A stretch of DNA of 64,000 bases from an uncultured Myxococcales bacterium. GTDB taxonomy: Bacteria > Myxococcota_A > Polyangia > Polyangiales > Polyangiaceae. The notes under the pieces were generated by a model. It did not search any database, had not been told where the DNA came from, and worked only from the letters and a program-made list of their open reading frames with translations. The position numbers and the translations under genes are program-made. The stretch spans positions 3,127 to 67,126 of the forward strand of contig CALFEQ010000020.1 of the NCBI GenBank assembly GCA_937949945.1, written 5' to 3'. Shown here piece by piece: positions 24,463-33,724 of this stretch (its first letter is position 1; each line of letters starts with the position of its first letter).

Positions 24463-27400
24463 ATGCACGAAAAGACCCTGCTCTACGGCGCTCTCGGATT
24501 CACGGCCATCGCCGCGATCGTCGGCGTCTACAAGGCGAAATCGGACGCTTCGACGATGGCGATCACGCCTGTCTCGGTCGTCGACCAGAAGGGCGTCCAG
24601 CAGGCGGAGGTGCCCGTGCGCCTCACCGCCTCCGACGGGACGGGCCTCGAGCTCGTCGCGCTCCGCGCCGAGGCGGTCGTCGAGGATCCCCTCGCGCTGA
24701 CCGAGCTGCACCTCACGTTCGAGAACCCCGAGGATCGGGTGCTCGAAGGCACGTTCCGCATCACGCTGCCGCAGGGCGCGTCGCTGAGCCGGTTCGCGAT
24801 GAAGGTCGGCGACGCGTGGCAGGAAGGCGAGGTCGTCGAGAAGCAGGCCGCACGTCGGGCCTACGAGGACTTCCTCCATCGCAAGCAGGATCCCGCGCTG
24901 ATGGAGCAAGGCGCCGGCAACGAGTTCTCCGCGCGCGTGTTCCCGATCCCCGCACGAGGCAAGAAGGAGATCATCGTCACGTATTCGCAGGCCGTGGAGG
25001 CCGGCGAGCCGTACGTCCTCCCGCTCCGCGGCCTGCCGCGTCTCGGGACGCTCGACGTGAACGTGCACGTGGCCGGCACGAAGGGCGCCGAGGCGGACGG
25101 CAGGACGAACGCGCTCTACGGAATCCACCAGCGGAACGTCACGCCGGCGTCGGACTTCGTCGTCGACGGCAAGCGGATCCCGCGCAGTCCCGGCCTCCGC
25201 AGCGGGGAGCTCGCGATCGCGCGCGTCATCCCGTTCGCCTCGTCGCGGCCGGAGCCGCTGAATCACGCGATCGTCCTCGTCGACACGAGCGCGTCGCGTG
25301 CCCTCGGCATCGCCGACCAAGCGCGCGCGGTGCGCGACGTCCTCGCGAAGCTGCCGCCGGACACGACCGTCCACGTCGCCTGCTTCGATCAGAACGTGGA
25401 GCCCGTCTTCGACGGCAGAGCCGGCGACTTCGGCGACGAGCAGGTCGCCGCGATCATCGAGCGCGGCGCGCTCGGCGCATCGAACTTCGAGGAGGCGCTC
25501 GACTGGGCCGCGGAGCAGGCGAAGAAGACGAAGGCGACGCGCCTCGTCTTCGTCACGGACGGCGTCGCGACGGCCGGCGAGACGGACGCGCAGAAGCTGA
25601 GGCTCAAGGTGGAGTCCTTGCGCGAGGCCGGCATCACGCGAATGGATGCGCTCGCGATCGGAGGCATCCGTGACGACGGCTTCTTGCGCACGGTCACGCG
25701 CGGCGTGCTCGATCGCGACGGCGTCGTGCTCGACACGAAGCTCGGCGCGGACGCGCTCGCGCGGCGGCTCCAAGAGGCGACGAGCTCCGGCGTCCCCGTG
25801 AAGGTCGAGGGCGCGCGCTGGTACTGGCCGCAGAGTCTCGACGGGCTCCAGACCGGCGACGAGGTGCTCGTCTACGCCGAGCTCGACGGCGAGCGGCCGA
25901 TGAAGATCGACGTCGGCGGTCAGACCTTCGCGCCGGACCTTCGCACGATCGACCGCCCGCTCGTCGAGCGCGCGTGGGCGCAGGCGAAGATCCAGAGCCT
26001 CATCGAGGCGCCGACAAGCTCCGAGGCGGAGACGAAGCGGCAGATCGTGGCGCTGTCGACGCGCCATCGCGTGCTCTCGCCGCACACCGCACTGCTCGTG
26101 CTCGAGACGGACTGGGATTACCGGCGCTTCGGGATCGATCGCACGGCCAAGGTCGACATCCTCGCCGTGCGCGACGGGCGCGTCGCCGTCGTCCAGAGCG
26201 GGCGTCAGTGGGGCGACGATACCGAACGCAAGCTCGAGGAGGCTCCGAGCTTCGGCCTGGTGGGCAGGATGCCCCCGTCCGACGACTCCGCCAACGAGCC
26301 CCCCGGCCGCTGGGAGGAATCGATCCCCGAAGGATTCGGGGCCGAGAGCTTGGGCCTCTCCGGCGTAGGCCAGGGCGGGGGCGGCCGTGGCGACGGCCCC
26401 GGCGCGGGCGGGGCGAGTCGTGGCCGCGCCGCCGCCGAGAGAGCGGCCGATGCCGAAGAGGAGTCGGCTCGTGTACGTCCGGCTCCGAGGGCCATGGAGC
26501 CCGAGCCGCCCGCGCAGCGCCCGGCGAGGCGGGTGCCTCCGCCTCCCGCTCCTCCGCCGCCTCCGCCCGGCGGCTCCGCCGCCATCGGCGTCGTCCGACC
26601 GGGCACGCTTTCCATCGAGAGCGGCATCTCCGCCGACCAAGTCCAGAGCGTCGTCCGCGGCGCCGTTCCCCGCCTCCGTGCCTGCTATCAGACGGAGCTC
26701 GACTCCCATTCGTCGACGAGCGGTCGGCTCTCGATCTCCTTCGTGGTGGCCGCCGACGGCAGCGTGAAGTCGGCGAGCGTCGCAACGCCCGGCAGCCTCA
26801 CCTTCAGGGAGTGCGTCGAGTCCGTCGCGAAGTCGCTCCGCTTCCCGGTGCCCGTCGTGAACGACGCGCGGTTCTCGCAGACGTTCGATCTCGTCGGCGG
26901 CGGGTCCGGCAGCGGCGGCGACGACTCGCTCGCGAACATCCCGAAGGCGCTGCCCTACGAGGGGCGGTTCAAGATCGTGATGGACGCGCTCCGGGCCGGC
27001 GACAAGGACCGCGCGCTGAAGGAGGCGCGCCTCTGGCACGCCGAGCAGCCGGGTGACGTGCTCTCGCTCGTCGCGCTCGGCGAAGCGTACGAGGCTCGCT
27101 CCGATCTCAAGGCGGCCGCTCGCGCGTACGGTTCCATCCTCGAGCTCTTCTCGTTCCGCGCCGACTCGCGCCGCTTCGCAGGGGAGCGCCTCGAGCGCCT
27201 CGACGATCCGCGCGCGCTCGCGCTCGCCGTCGACACGTACGCGAAGGCGGCCGAGCAGCGGCCCGACCACCCCGCGAGCCATCGCCTCTACGCGTTCGCT
27301 CTTCTCAAGAAGGGCGAGTACGAGAAGGCGTTCGAGGCCATCAAGAAGGGCGCGACGCGCACGTATCCGTCGGGCCGCTTCCGCGGCGTCGATCGCATCC

Positions 27401-27897
27401 TCAAGGAGGACATGGGCCTCGTCGCCGCCGCATGGACGCGGGCCGAGCCCGCCCGCGCGGGGGAGATCCAGACGAAGCTCACCCAGGCCGGCGGCGTGGC
27501 GGAGAACGGCCCGAGCCTGCGGTTCGTCCTCGTCTGGGAGACCGACGCGAACGACGTCGACTTCCACATCCACGACGGCAAGGGCGGGCACGCCTACTAC
27601 GCACAGAGACGCCTGCCGTCCGGCGGCGAGCTCTACGCCGACGTGACGACGGGCTACGGGCCCGAGTGCTTCACGATCCGAGGCCCGCGCGAACAGCGCG
27701 CCTACCCGTACACGCTCCAGGCGCACTACTACTCGCGTGGGCCGATGGGCTACGGGATGGGCAAGCTCCAGGTCATCGAGCACGACGGCAAGGGGAACCT
27801 GTCGTTCGACGAGCGCCCGTTCGTCGTCATGGTCGACCGCGCCTACGTCGACATGGGCAAGGTCGAGAAGACGACGAAGCTCGTCGCCGCCAAGTAG
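24463..27897 (+). CDS. VIT-vWA-AgmX/PglI-TPR-DUF2135 membrane protein
   Basis: This 1144-residue protein starts with one membrane helix (LLYGALGFTAIAAIVGVYKA). Next is a VIT domain (about residues 30-210; RALEG-type FENPEDRVLEGTFRITLPQG). A vWA domain follows with an intact MIDAS motif, VDTSAS (Asp274, Ser276, Ser278), and VTDGVATAGE. After a Gly/Arg/Pro-rich linker (about 630-710), an AgmX/PglI C-terminal domain (CYQTELDSHSSTSGRLSISF) spans about 720-815. TPR-like helices follow to about 1010, and a DUF2135/YfaP-like domain (VWETDANDVDFHIHDGKGGH) runs to the end. AgmX/PglI domains belong to gliding-motility proteins. The protein is probably a periplasmic assembly or adhesion platform. Ser/Thr kinase genes flank it on both sides. 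Confidence 0.87.
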   Translation: MHEKTLLYGALGFTAIAAIVGVYKAKSDASTMAITPVSVVDQKGVQQAEVPVRLTASDGTGLELVALRAEAVVEDPLALTELHLTFENPEDRVLEGTFRITLPQGASLSRFAMKVGDAWQEGEVVEKQAARRAYEDFLHRKQDPALMEQGAGNEFSARVFPIPARGKKEIIVTYSQAVEAGEPYVLPLRGLPRLGTLDVNVHVAGTKGAEADGRTNALYGIHQRNVTPASDFVVDGKRIPRSPGLRSGELAIARVIPFASSRPEPLNHAIVLVDTSASRALGIADQARAVRDVLAKLPPDTTVHVACFDQNVEPVFDGRAGDFGDEQVAAIIERGALGASNFEEALDWAAEQAKKTKATRLVFVTDGVATAGETDAQKLRLKVESLREAGITRMDALAIGGIRDDGFLRTVTRGVLDRDGVVLDTKLGADALARRLQEATSSGVPVKVEGARWYWPQSLDGLQTGDEVLVYAELDGERPMKIDVGGQTFAPDLRTIDRPLVERAWAQAKIQSLIEAPTSSEAETKRQIVALSTRHRVLSPHTALLVLETDWDYRRFGIDRTAKVDILAVRDGRVAVVQSGRQWGDDTERKLEEAPSFGLVGRMPPSDDSANEPPGRWEESIPEGFGAESLGLSGVGQGGGGRGDGPGAGGASRGRAAAERAADAEEESARVRPAPRAMEPEPPAQRPARRVPPPPAPPPPPPGGSAAIGVVRPGTLSIESGISADQVQSVVRGAVPRLRACYQTELDSHSSTSGRLSISFVVAADGSVKSASVATPGSLTFRECVESVAKSLRFPVPVVNDARFSQTFDLVGGGSGSGGDDSLANIPKALPYEGRFKIVMDALRAGDKDRALKEARLWHAEQPGDVLSLVALGEAYEARSDLKAAARAYGSILELFSFRADSRRFAGERLERLDDPRALALAVDTYAKAAEQRPDHPASHRLYAFALLKKGEYEKAFEAIKKGATRTYPSGRFRGVDRILKEDMGLVAAAWTRAEPARAGEIQTKLTQAGGVAENGPSLRFVLVWETDANDVDFHIHDGKGGHAYYAQRRLPSGGELYADVTTGYGPECFTIRGPREQRAYPYTLQAHYYSRGPMGYGMGKLQVIEHDGKGNLSFDERPFVVMVDRAYVDMGKVEKTTKLVAAK

Positions 27898-27902
27898 GCG
27901 AG

Positions 27903-27923
27903 GGGAGCGGTCCGTCCGCTCCC
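27903..27923. terminator. Bidirectional terminator-like hairpin
   Basis: GGGAGCGG and CCGCTCCC form a perfect 8-bp stem with a 5-nt loop, 5 nt after the stop of the VIT-vWA gene and 26 nt before the stop of the convergent kinase gene. The stem is followed on the plus strand by TCCTTCGCG and a pyrimidine-rich stretch. It is well placed to end both transcripts. Confidence 0.7.
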
Positions 27924-27949
27924 TCCTTCGCGTCTCTTCTCTCCGCGCG

Positions 27950-29716
27950 CTACTGCTGGAGCTGAGGCTCCGTCGGCGCCGGCAGCGGGGCGAGGGGAGG
28001 CAGCGGCGGAGGCTCGGTGCTGGTCGGCTTCGGCGCGAGCATGATCTCCGCGGCGCGCCTCGCCCCAGGGGAGAGCCCGCCGTCCCACGGAGGCTCTTCG
28101 GAGGAGGACGACTCGCTCGTCTCCGCGGGCCGATACGACACGCGCGTCGACACCGGCGGGCGGCTCGTCTTCTCCGCAGCGGAAGCGTCCTCGGCCGTCG
28201 TGTCCGTCTCCGTGCCCGCGGACGCGTCGAGGTCCTCGGTGGCCGTGATCGCGCTCGCGTCTGCCGACGGCTCGGCCGCCGAGGAGGCGGTCGTCGTCGG
28301 CGGCGTGGAAGAAGCGGCGCTCGGCGCGGCGGACGTCAGCGGCTCGATCACGGCGGCCGCGGTGGCCGCCGGCGTGACGGAGCCTCCTTCGCCGCGCGGC
28401 CAGAGGATCCATGCGCCTGCGCCGACGACGGCGAGCCCTGCGAGCCAGAAACCGAGCCCGCTCCGGCGGCGCTGCTCTTCGAGCTGTGCGGTGAGCGTCG
28501 TGGTGCTCGGTGTGCGCGTCGCCGCGCTCGACACGTTCCGGTGACCGTCGCTGTCGAGGCCCTCCGTGCGGTCCTCGGGATCGGCGGCGGGCTTGGCTTC
28601 CGCCTCGTCGGTGCGCTTGCGCGTGAGCGGCAGGGCCGCTTCACCGTCGGGGGCACGCGGAGACACCTCGGTGGGATCGAAGGCGATGTCCCCGGCGTCG
28701 AGCGAGGGCGCGGCGGCTGCGCGCGTCTCGGCGGCCTCCATCGCGGCGGCGATCGTCTTCGCGCGCTTGGCGGCGAGCTCCGGGAGGTTCGTGCGGACGA
28801 ACTCGGCGACGTCCTCGTTCTCGGCCGGCAGCTCGAGCTCGTGGATCGCGGCCTCGATCGCGCGTCGCATCGCGGCGCAGCTCTCGAAGCGAGCCTCGGG
28901 ATCCTTGGCGATCGCGCGCGTGAGGATGCGCTCGATCTGCGGCGGAAGCGCGACGTCGAACCGCGGGAGCGGATCGTCGCTCATGAGCCGCTTGATGACG
29001 TCGAGGTCGTCTTCCTCGTGGTACGGCACGTGGCCCGAGACGAGCTCGTAGAGGCACATGCCGGCGGCCCACACGTCGGCGCGGTGGTCGATGCGCCTTC
29101 CGCCCACCTGCTCGGGGGCCATGTAGCGAATCTTTCCCTTCACGACGCCGGACTCCGTCTCGGCGGCGCGCCGGTTCTTCGCCTTCACGAGGCCGAAGTC
29201 GATGACCTTCGCGGTGCCGGCCGTCGTGAGCAGGATGTTCTGCGGCGAGACGTCCCGGTGGATGACGCCGAGCAGCTCGCCGTTCTCGTCCTTGAGCTGG
29301 TGGGCGGCGTGGAGACCGGCGCACGTCTCGGCGACGATTCGCAGCGAGACGCCGGGCGGGAGCGGCGATCCCCGCTTGAGCGCGAGGCGGTTCACCTTCG
29401 CCACGGAGTCGCCGTCGACGTACTCCATGACGATGTAGAGGATGTCGTCCTGCTCGCCGAGCTCGAGGATCTGAGCGACGTTCGGGTGGATGATGCGCGA
29501 GGCGATGCGCGCCTCGTCGAGGAACATCTCCTGGAAGTTCGGGTCGGAGATGAGCTCCGTCTTGATCGTCTTGATCGCGAAGAGCTTCTCGAACCCCCGC
29601 TTCCCGCGGAGCCGGGCGAGCCACACGCTCGCCATGCCGCCCGACGCGATGGGGCAGAGCAGCTCGTAGCGGTCGAGCCGGTAGCCGGGGGCGAGCGTGC
29701 TCTCCGGGGATTCCAT
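27950..29716 (-). CDS. Transmembrane Ser/Thr protein kinase
   Basis: This 588-residue protein starts at ATG 29716. The kinase domain (about residues 16-280) has IASGGMASVWLA (Gly loop), FAIKTIKTE (Lys), IHRDVSPQNILL, VIDFGLVKAKN and IRYMAPEQVGG. The HRDVSPQN variant is common in myxobacterial kinases. A long variable linker leads to a membrane helix (LGFWLAGLAVVGAGAWILW, around residue 430) and an outer tail very rich in Thr, Ser, Ala and Glu. It converges on the VIT-vWA gene, with a shared hairpin between them. It differs clearly from the kinase at 22609-24126, so the pair is not a recent duplication. Confidence 0.93.
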   Translation of the reverse strand: MESPESTLAPGYRLDRYELLCPIASGGMASVWLARLRGKRGFEKLFAIKTIKTELISDPNFQEMFLDEARIASRIIHPNVAQILELGEQDDILYIVMEYVDGDSVAKVNRLALKRGSPLPPGVSLRIVAETCAGLHAAHQLKDENGELLGVIHRDVSPQNILLTTAGTAKVIDFGLVKAKNRRAAETESGVVKGKIRYMAPEQVGGRRIDHRADVWAAGMCLYELVSGHVPYHEEDDLDVIKRLMSDDPLPRFDVALPPQIERILTRAIAKDPEARFESCAAMRRAIEAAIHELELPAENEDVAEFVRTNLPELAAKRAKTIAAAMEAAETRAAAAPSLDAGDIAFDPTEVSPRAPDGEAALPLTRKRTDEAEAKPAADPEDRTEGLDSDGHRNVSSAATRTPSTTTLTAQLEEQRRRSGLGFWLAGLAVVGAGAWILWPRGEGGSVTPAATAAAVIEPLTSAAPSAASSTPPTTTASSAAEPSADASAITATEDLDASAGTETDTTAEDASAAEKTSRPPVSTRVSYRPAETSESSSSEEPPWDGGLSPGARRAAEIMLAPKPTSTEPPPLPPLAPLPAPTEPQLQQ

Positions 29717-29839
29717 GGAGCTTGACCATGATAGCCGTGCTCGGCCGATCGGCGATCGTTCTTGTCCGGGCGTGTCATGCACGCCCCGAATAGGCCGAGC
29801 CCAGCCGCAACCTGCGACATCGGCACGGGCAGGCGAGCT

Positions 29840-31396
29840 TCAGCGCTCGACGTGCCTTGCGCGAACCATCGGCGGCTTGGCACGGGCATCGTCGTTCGCG
29901 ACGCGTACGCGCGGCAGGGCGCTCCAAGCCACGTCGTAGACCTGACCGGGATTCCAGAGGAGCCATCCTTTGCCGCCCGCACGGTCGCTCGTGCGGATCT
30001 CCTCTTGGATGTAGGCGGGGCCGTAGTTCGACGCCCCGTGGCGCATCGCCTGGAGCCAAGGGCGAATCTTCGCGCTCCTTTCCAGGTCGAGGCCGCGCGC
30101 CTCCATCTGCGCGAGCATGTGCTTCACGCCGAGGCCGACGAGCTCCGGATGGTCGGCCGGCTCTTCGCGGCCCATGAAGCCGGGATCGAAGTGGGACGGG
30201 TAGACCATCGCGCTCAGGAACTCGGCGTGCTTGGCGAGCTCGGCGGGGTCCTGACCGAGGTTCTGCATGTCGACGGGCTTGCCGAACGCGATCACGCCGA
30301 AGACGTCGATCGACAGCGGCACGCCGCGCGAGCGCGTGAGCGCGTGGACGCGCTCGACGAAGCGGGTGATGACCTCGATCTTCGCCCTCGGGTTCTTCCG
30401 CGTGTCGAGGCCGAAGTCGATGTTCTTCATCCCGATGACGGGGAAGCGCACGTAGTCGAGCTGGACCTCGTCGACGCCCATGTCGATCACCTCGCGGACG
30501 AGGTCGAGGACGTACCCTTGCGCGCGCTCGTTCCGCGGGTCGAGCCAGCCGTTGCGATAGACGTGGCCGGAGATGCCGCGGATCGCCATGCTCGGATGCG
30601 CCTTCGCCATCAGGGCGTCGTTGAAGCACGAGATGCGCGCGATGACGCGGATGCCCCGCTCGTGCGCGAAGCGCACCGCGCGCTCGTACGAACGCATCGG
30701 CGGCTTGTCGGCGGCGCCGCTCTCGACCGCCAGCGGGACCTTCGACGGGTAGGTGAGCGGCCCGTCGTAGTCCTTCACGTCGAGGACGATCGCGTTCATG
30801 CCGTGCGCGACGACGCGGTCGAGGAGCTTCGGATACGCGCGCGAGCCCGCCGTCGTCCCGCGGACGTAGACGCCCTTCAGAATGCCGTCCGCGGGCAGCC
30901 CGATGCGCGCGGCCGCTCCGGTCTTCGGCGCCTCCGGGAGGATGCTCGGGATCCGTACGCGGAGCCCTGGGACCGGGCCGCGCTTCGACTCGGGGAGGTT
31001 CTCGTGGACGATGGCCTTCGCGAGATCGAGCGCGTCGTAGATGCTCGTGAAATCGAGGTACGCGTCGGCGATCGACTGCCAGGTCTCTCCTTCGCGGACT
31101 GTGTGGACGACCTCGCTGCCCACGACCGCGCCGCCCGGCGGCAGCCGCCCGCGCAGCCAACGCAGAGGAACGTGCGCCTGCTTCGGCTCGGCGCGCGGTC
31201 GCGGCGCCTGCGCGGCCGCCGGCGCGCGATGCGTCACGCGCACCGCCCGCGGCCGCGCCCCCATCGCGGATCCGGCGATGGTCGCGCCGAACACGCTCAC
31301 GAAGAGAACGGTCAGCGCCGTCCGCGCCGCCCGCGAACGAGCACGAAAGAAGCCAAGGCCAGCGCGATGGCCCGAGTCGAGGCGATCGAGCTTCAC
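29840..31396 (-). CDS. LysM and DUF4015 (GHL13) putative glycoside hydrolase
   Basis: This 518-residue protein starts with a GTG at 31396 and has a signal-anchor region (AARTALTVLFVSVFGATIAG). A LysM-like segment (VVHTVREGETWQSIADAYLD) suggests peptidoglycan binding. The C-terminal 350 residues have the DUF4015/GHL13 TIM-barrel landmarks: GILKGVYVRGTTAG, NAIVLDVKDYDGPL, RGIRVIARISCFND, YRNGWLDPRN, GVDEVQLDYVRFP and SAMVYPSHFDPGF. Family members are predicted glycoside hydrolases; the acidic pair in DEVQLDYVRFP is the likely catalytic region. It probably acts on cell-wall or extracellular polysaccharide. The substrate is unknown. Confidence 0.85.
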   Translation of the reverse strand: MKLDRLDSGHRAGLGFFRARSRAARTALTVLFVSVFGATIAGSAMGARPRAVRVTHRAPAAAQAPRPRAEPKQAHVPLRWLRGRLPPGGAVVGSEVVHTVREGETWQSIADAYLDFTSIYDALDLAKAIVHENLPESKRGPVPGLRVRIPSILPEAPKTGAAARIGLPADGILKGVYVRGTTAGSRAYPKLLDRVVAHGMNAIVLDVKDYDGPLTYPSKVPLAVESGAADKPPMRSYERAVRFAHERGIRVIARISCFNDALMAKAHPSMAIRGISGHVYRNGWLDPRNERAQGYVLDLVREVIDMGVDEVQLDYVRFPVIGMKNIDFGLDTRKNPRAKIEVITRFVERVHALTRSRGVPLSIDVFGVIAFGKPVDMQNLGQDPAELAKHAEFLSAMVYPSHFDPGFMGREEPADHPELVGLGVKHMLAQMEARGLDLERSAKIRPWLQAMRHGASNYGPAYIQEEIRTSDRAGGKGWLLWNPGQVYDVAWSALPRVRVANDDARAKPPMVRARHVER

Positions 31397-31551
31397 AAAA
31401 CGAAGTGGACGACGGTCGCTCTCGCCGAGCCAAATTCTCGGCAGCTCGGATCACCCGAGCGCCTGACAATCCGCCGGACGCGGCCGAGCTTGGCGAGAAG
31501 GCCAATCCGAGCCATGACGAAACCGCTGAGGACCGAGGACCGAGGACTGAC

Positions 31552-31974
31552 GTGCCCGTTCGCACGAAGCGCTGGAACGATCCCCCGGAGCCCGAGGACG
31601 GCTATCGCCTCCTCGTCTGCCGCTACCGCCCGCGGAACGTGCGCCGCGAGGACGAGCCGTGGGACGCTTGGTGCCAGGCGCTCGCGCCGAGCGTCGAGCT
31701 GCTCGCGGCCGCGTACGGCAAGAATGGGGCGCCGCCGATCCCCTTCGAGGAGTACGAGCGGCGCTTCCTCGAGGAGATGCGCCGGCAGCGCTACTGGATC
31801 GAGAGCTTCGCCGCGCGCGTGCGTGCCGGCGAGACGATCACGCTGCTCTGCTCGTCGGCGTGCACGGACGCCGCCCGCTGTCACCGCACCCTCGTGAAGA
31901 AGCTCATCGAGGAGGCGGCCTTTCCCCCGCCGCCGCCCCCGAGCGGACCGAAGGTCGTTCGGCGGCGGTCCTGA
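31552..31974 (+). CDS. DUF488 family protein
   Basis: I start this 140-residue protein at a GTG at 31552, because the domain opens with VRTKRWNDPPEPEDGYRLLV. The frame is open upstream to an ATG at 31405, which would add 49 residues of unlikely composition. Family landmarks are RLLVCRYRPRNVRREDEPWD, the central YERRFLEEM-RRQRY helix and TLLCSSACTDAARCHR, whose Cys and His are typical of DUF488. The proline-rich tail is non-conserved. The function of the family is not established. It precedes purM by 56 nt and may be co-transcribed with it. Confidence 0.75.
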   Translation: MPVRTKRWNDPPEPEDGYRLLVCRYRPRNVRREDEPWDAWCQALAPSVELLAAAYGKNGAPPIPFEEYERRFLEEMRRQRYWIESFAARVRAGETITLLCSSACTDAARCHRTLVKKLIEEAAFPPPPPPSGPKVVRRRS

Positions 31975-32030
31975 CCGAGCTCGGCCGCGAGAGTTGTCGC
32001 GAACCGCCGTTGTGACTAAGGACGACCCCG

Positions 32031-33074
32031 ATGGGATCCATCTCCTATCGCGAGGCTGGAGTCGACATCGACGCGGGCGACGAGCTCGTCGAGCGGATCA
32101 AGCCGTTCGCGAAGATGACGCGCATCCCCGAGGTGCTCGCGGACGTGGGCGGCTTCGCCGGCCTCTGCGCCGTGCCGTCCGGGATCGAGGATCCGGTGCT
32201 CGTCAGCGGCACCGACGGCGTCGGCACGAAGCTGAAGGTGGCGTTCCTCACGGGCGTCCACGACACGATCGGCTTCGACCTCGTCGGCATGTGCGTCAAC
32301 GACGTGGTCACCACGGGGGCGCGCCCGCTCTTCTTCCTCGACTACTTCGCCACGGGCAAGCTCGAGGTCGGCGTCGCCGAGAAGGTGGTCAAGGGCATCG
32401 CCGAGGCCTGCCGCGAGGCGGGCTGCGCGCTGCTCGGAGGCGAGACGGCGGAGCTGCCCGGGATGTACGCCGAGGGCGAATACGACCTCGCCGGGTTCGC
32501 CGTCGGCGTCGTCTCGCGATCGAAGATCGTCGACGGCAAGCGCGTCGTCGCAGGGGACAAGGTCATCGGCCTCGCGTCGAGCGGGCTCCACTCGAACGGC
32601 TACTCGCTCGCGCGGCGCGTCCTGTTCGATGCGATGAAGCTCGGGCACGCGGACCGGCCGGCGCGCCTCGAGGGCAAGACCGTCGGCGAGGCCCTGCTCG
32701 CGCCGACGCGCCTCTACGCGCGGCACGTCCAGGCCGTGCTCGCGGCGGGCGTGGACGTCCGGGCGATGAGCCACATCACCGGCGGCGGTCTCCCCGGCAA
32801 CCTGCCGCGCGTGCTGCCCGACGGGCTCGGGGTCCGACTCCAGGGAGGGTGGCGGCGCCCGCCGATCGTCGAGCTCATCGCGGAGAAGGTGGAAGAGGCG
32901 GAGCTCCGGCGCGTGTTCAACCTCGGCGTGGGCTTCGTCTTCGTGGTCGCGCGCGAGCACGAGCAGCGCGCGCGCGAGGCGCTCGTGGCGCTGGGCGAGC
33001 AGCCGATCGATCTCGGCGAGATCGTCTCCGTGCCCGAAGGGACCGATTTCGAGGCGAGGGTGATCTTCCCGTGA
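32031..33074 (+). CDS. purM: Phosphoribosylformylglycinamidine cyclo-ligase (AIR synthase)
   Basis: This 347-residue enzyme catalyses the ATP-dependent closure of FGAM to AIR, a mid step of purine synthesis. Sequence landmarks are YREAGVDIDAGDELVERIKP at the start, SGTDGVGTKLKVA, MCVNDVVTTGARPLFFLDY, LLGGETAELPGMY, ASSGLHSNGYSLAR, HITGGGLPGNLPRVL and GVGFVFVV. Length and motif order are normal. The stop overlaps the GTG start of purN (GTGA), so the two are translationally coupled. Confidence 0.97.
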   Translation: MGSISYREAGVDIDAGDELVERIKPFAKMTRIPEVLADVGGFAGLCAVPSGIEDPVLVSGTDGVGTKLKVAFLTGVHDTIGFDLVGMCVNDVVTTGARPLFFLDYFATGKLEVGVAEKVVKGIAEACREAGCALLGGETAELPGMYAEGEYDLAGFAVGVVSRSKIVDGKRVVAGDKVIGLASSGLHSNGYSLARRVLFDAMKLGHADRPARLEGKTVGEALLAPTRLYARHVQAVLAAGVDVRAMSHITGGGLPGNLPRVLPDGLGVRLQGGWRRPPIVELIAEKVEEAELRRVFNLGVGFVFVVAREHEQRAREALVALGEQPIDLGEIVSVPEGTDFEARVIFP

Positions 33075-33724
33075 GCAAGAAGCCGTTCGTCCTCGGTGTG
33101 CTCGTCTCGGGTACGGGCACCAACCTCCAGGCCATCCTCGACGCCGTCGCCGCAGGAAGGCTCCAGGCGAAGGTCGGCGTGGTGATCTCGAACGTCGCCA
33201 CGGCGAAGGCGCTCGATCGCGCGAAGGCCGCGCGCGTCCCCGCGATCGTCGTCGACCACAAGGCGTTCCCCTCGCGCGAGGCGTTCGACGCGGCCGTCGT
33301 CGAGGTCCTGAAGGCGCACGACGTCGACCTCGTCGTGCTCGCGGGCTTCATGCGGATCGTCACCCCGACGCTCCTCGACGCGTTCCCGAACCGCGTCGTG
33401 AACGTCCACCCTGCGCTCCTGCCGGCGTTCCCGGGCGTGCGCGCGCAGAAGCAGGCGCTCGACTACGGCGTCGCGATCTCCGGGTGCACGGTGCACTTCG
33501 TCGACGCAGGCATGGACACCGGGCCGATCATCGCGCAGGCCGCGGTCCCCGTGCTCGACGACGACGACGAGGCGAGCCTCTCGGCGCGCATCCTCGAGAA
33601 GGAGCACGAGCTGCTCCCCACGGCGCTCCAGTGGATCGTGGAGGGGCGCGTCACGATCGAGCAGCCCGAGGGCAAGCGGCCGCGCGCGCGCGTTCGGCCT
33701 GCGAGCGAAGTCGGGAGGTCATGA
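33071..33724 (+). CDS. purN: Phosphoribosylglycinamide formyltransferase
   Basis: This 217-residue enzyme transfers a formyl group from 10-formyl-tetrahydrofolate to GAR. Landmarks are VLVSGTGTNLQAILDA (phosphate loop), LVVLAGFMRIVTPTLL, VVNVHPALLPAFPG (catalytic Asn-His) and CTVHFVDAGMDTGPIIAQ (catalytic Asp). The start is a GTG within the purM stop (33071). The last 15 residues are a basic, non-conserved extension. The stop overlaps the ATG of the next gene (ATGA), so a non-purine gene is coupled to it. Confidence 0.97.
   Translation: MSKKPFVLGVLVSGTGTNLQAILDAVAAGRLQAKVGVVISNVATAKALDRAKAARVPAIVVDHKAFPSREAFDAAVVEVLKAHDVDLVVLAGFMRIVTPTLLDAFPNRVVNVHPALLPAFPGVRAQKQALDYGVAISGCTVHFVDAGMDTGPIIAQAAVPVLDDDDEASLSARILEKEHELLPTALQWIVEGRVTIEQPEGKRPRARVRPASEVGRS

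Noticed and set aside
24127..27783. Minus-strand upstream part of a 1724-codon frame continuous with the kinase gene
   Set aside because: The kinase domain starts at 24126 with a good ribosome-binding site. The upstream part overlaps the VIT-vWA gene on the other strand and has shadow composition.
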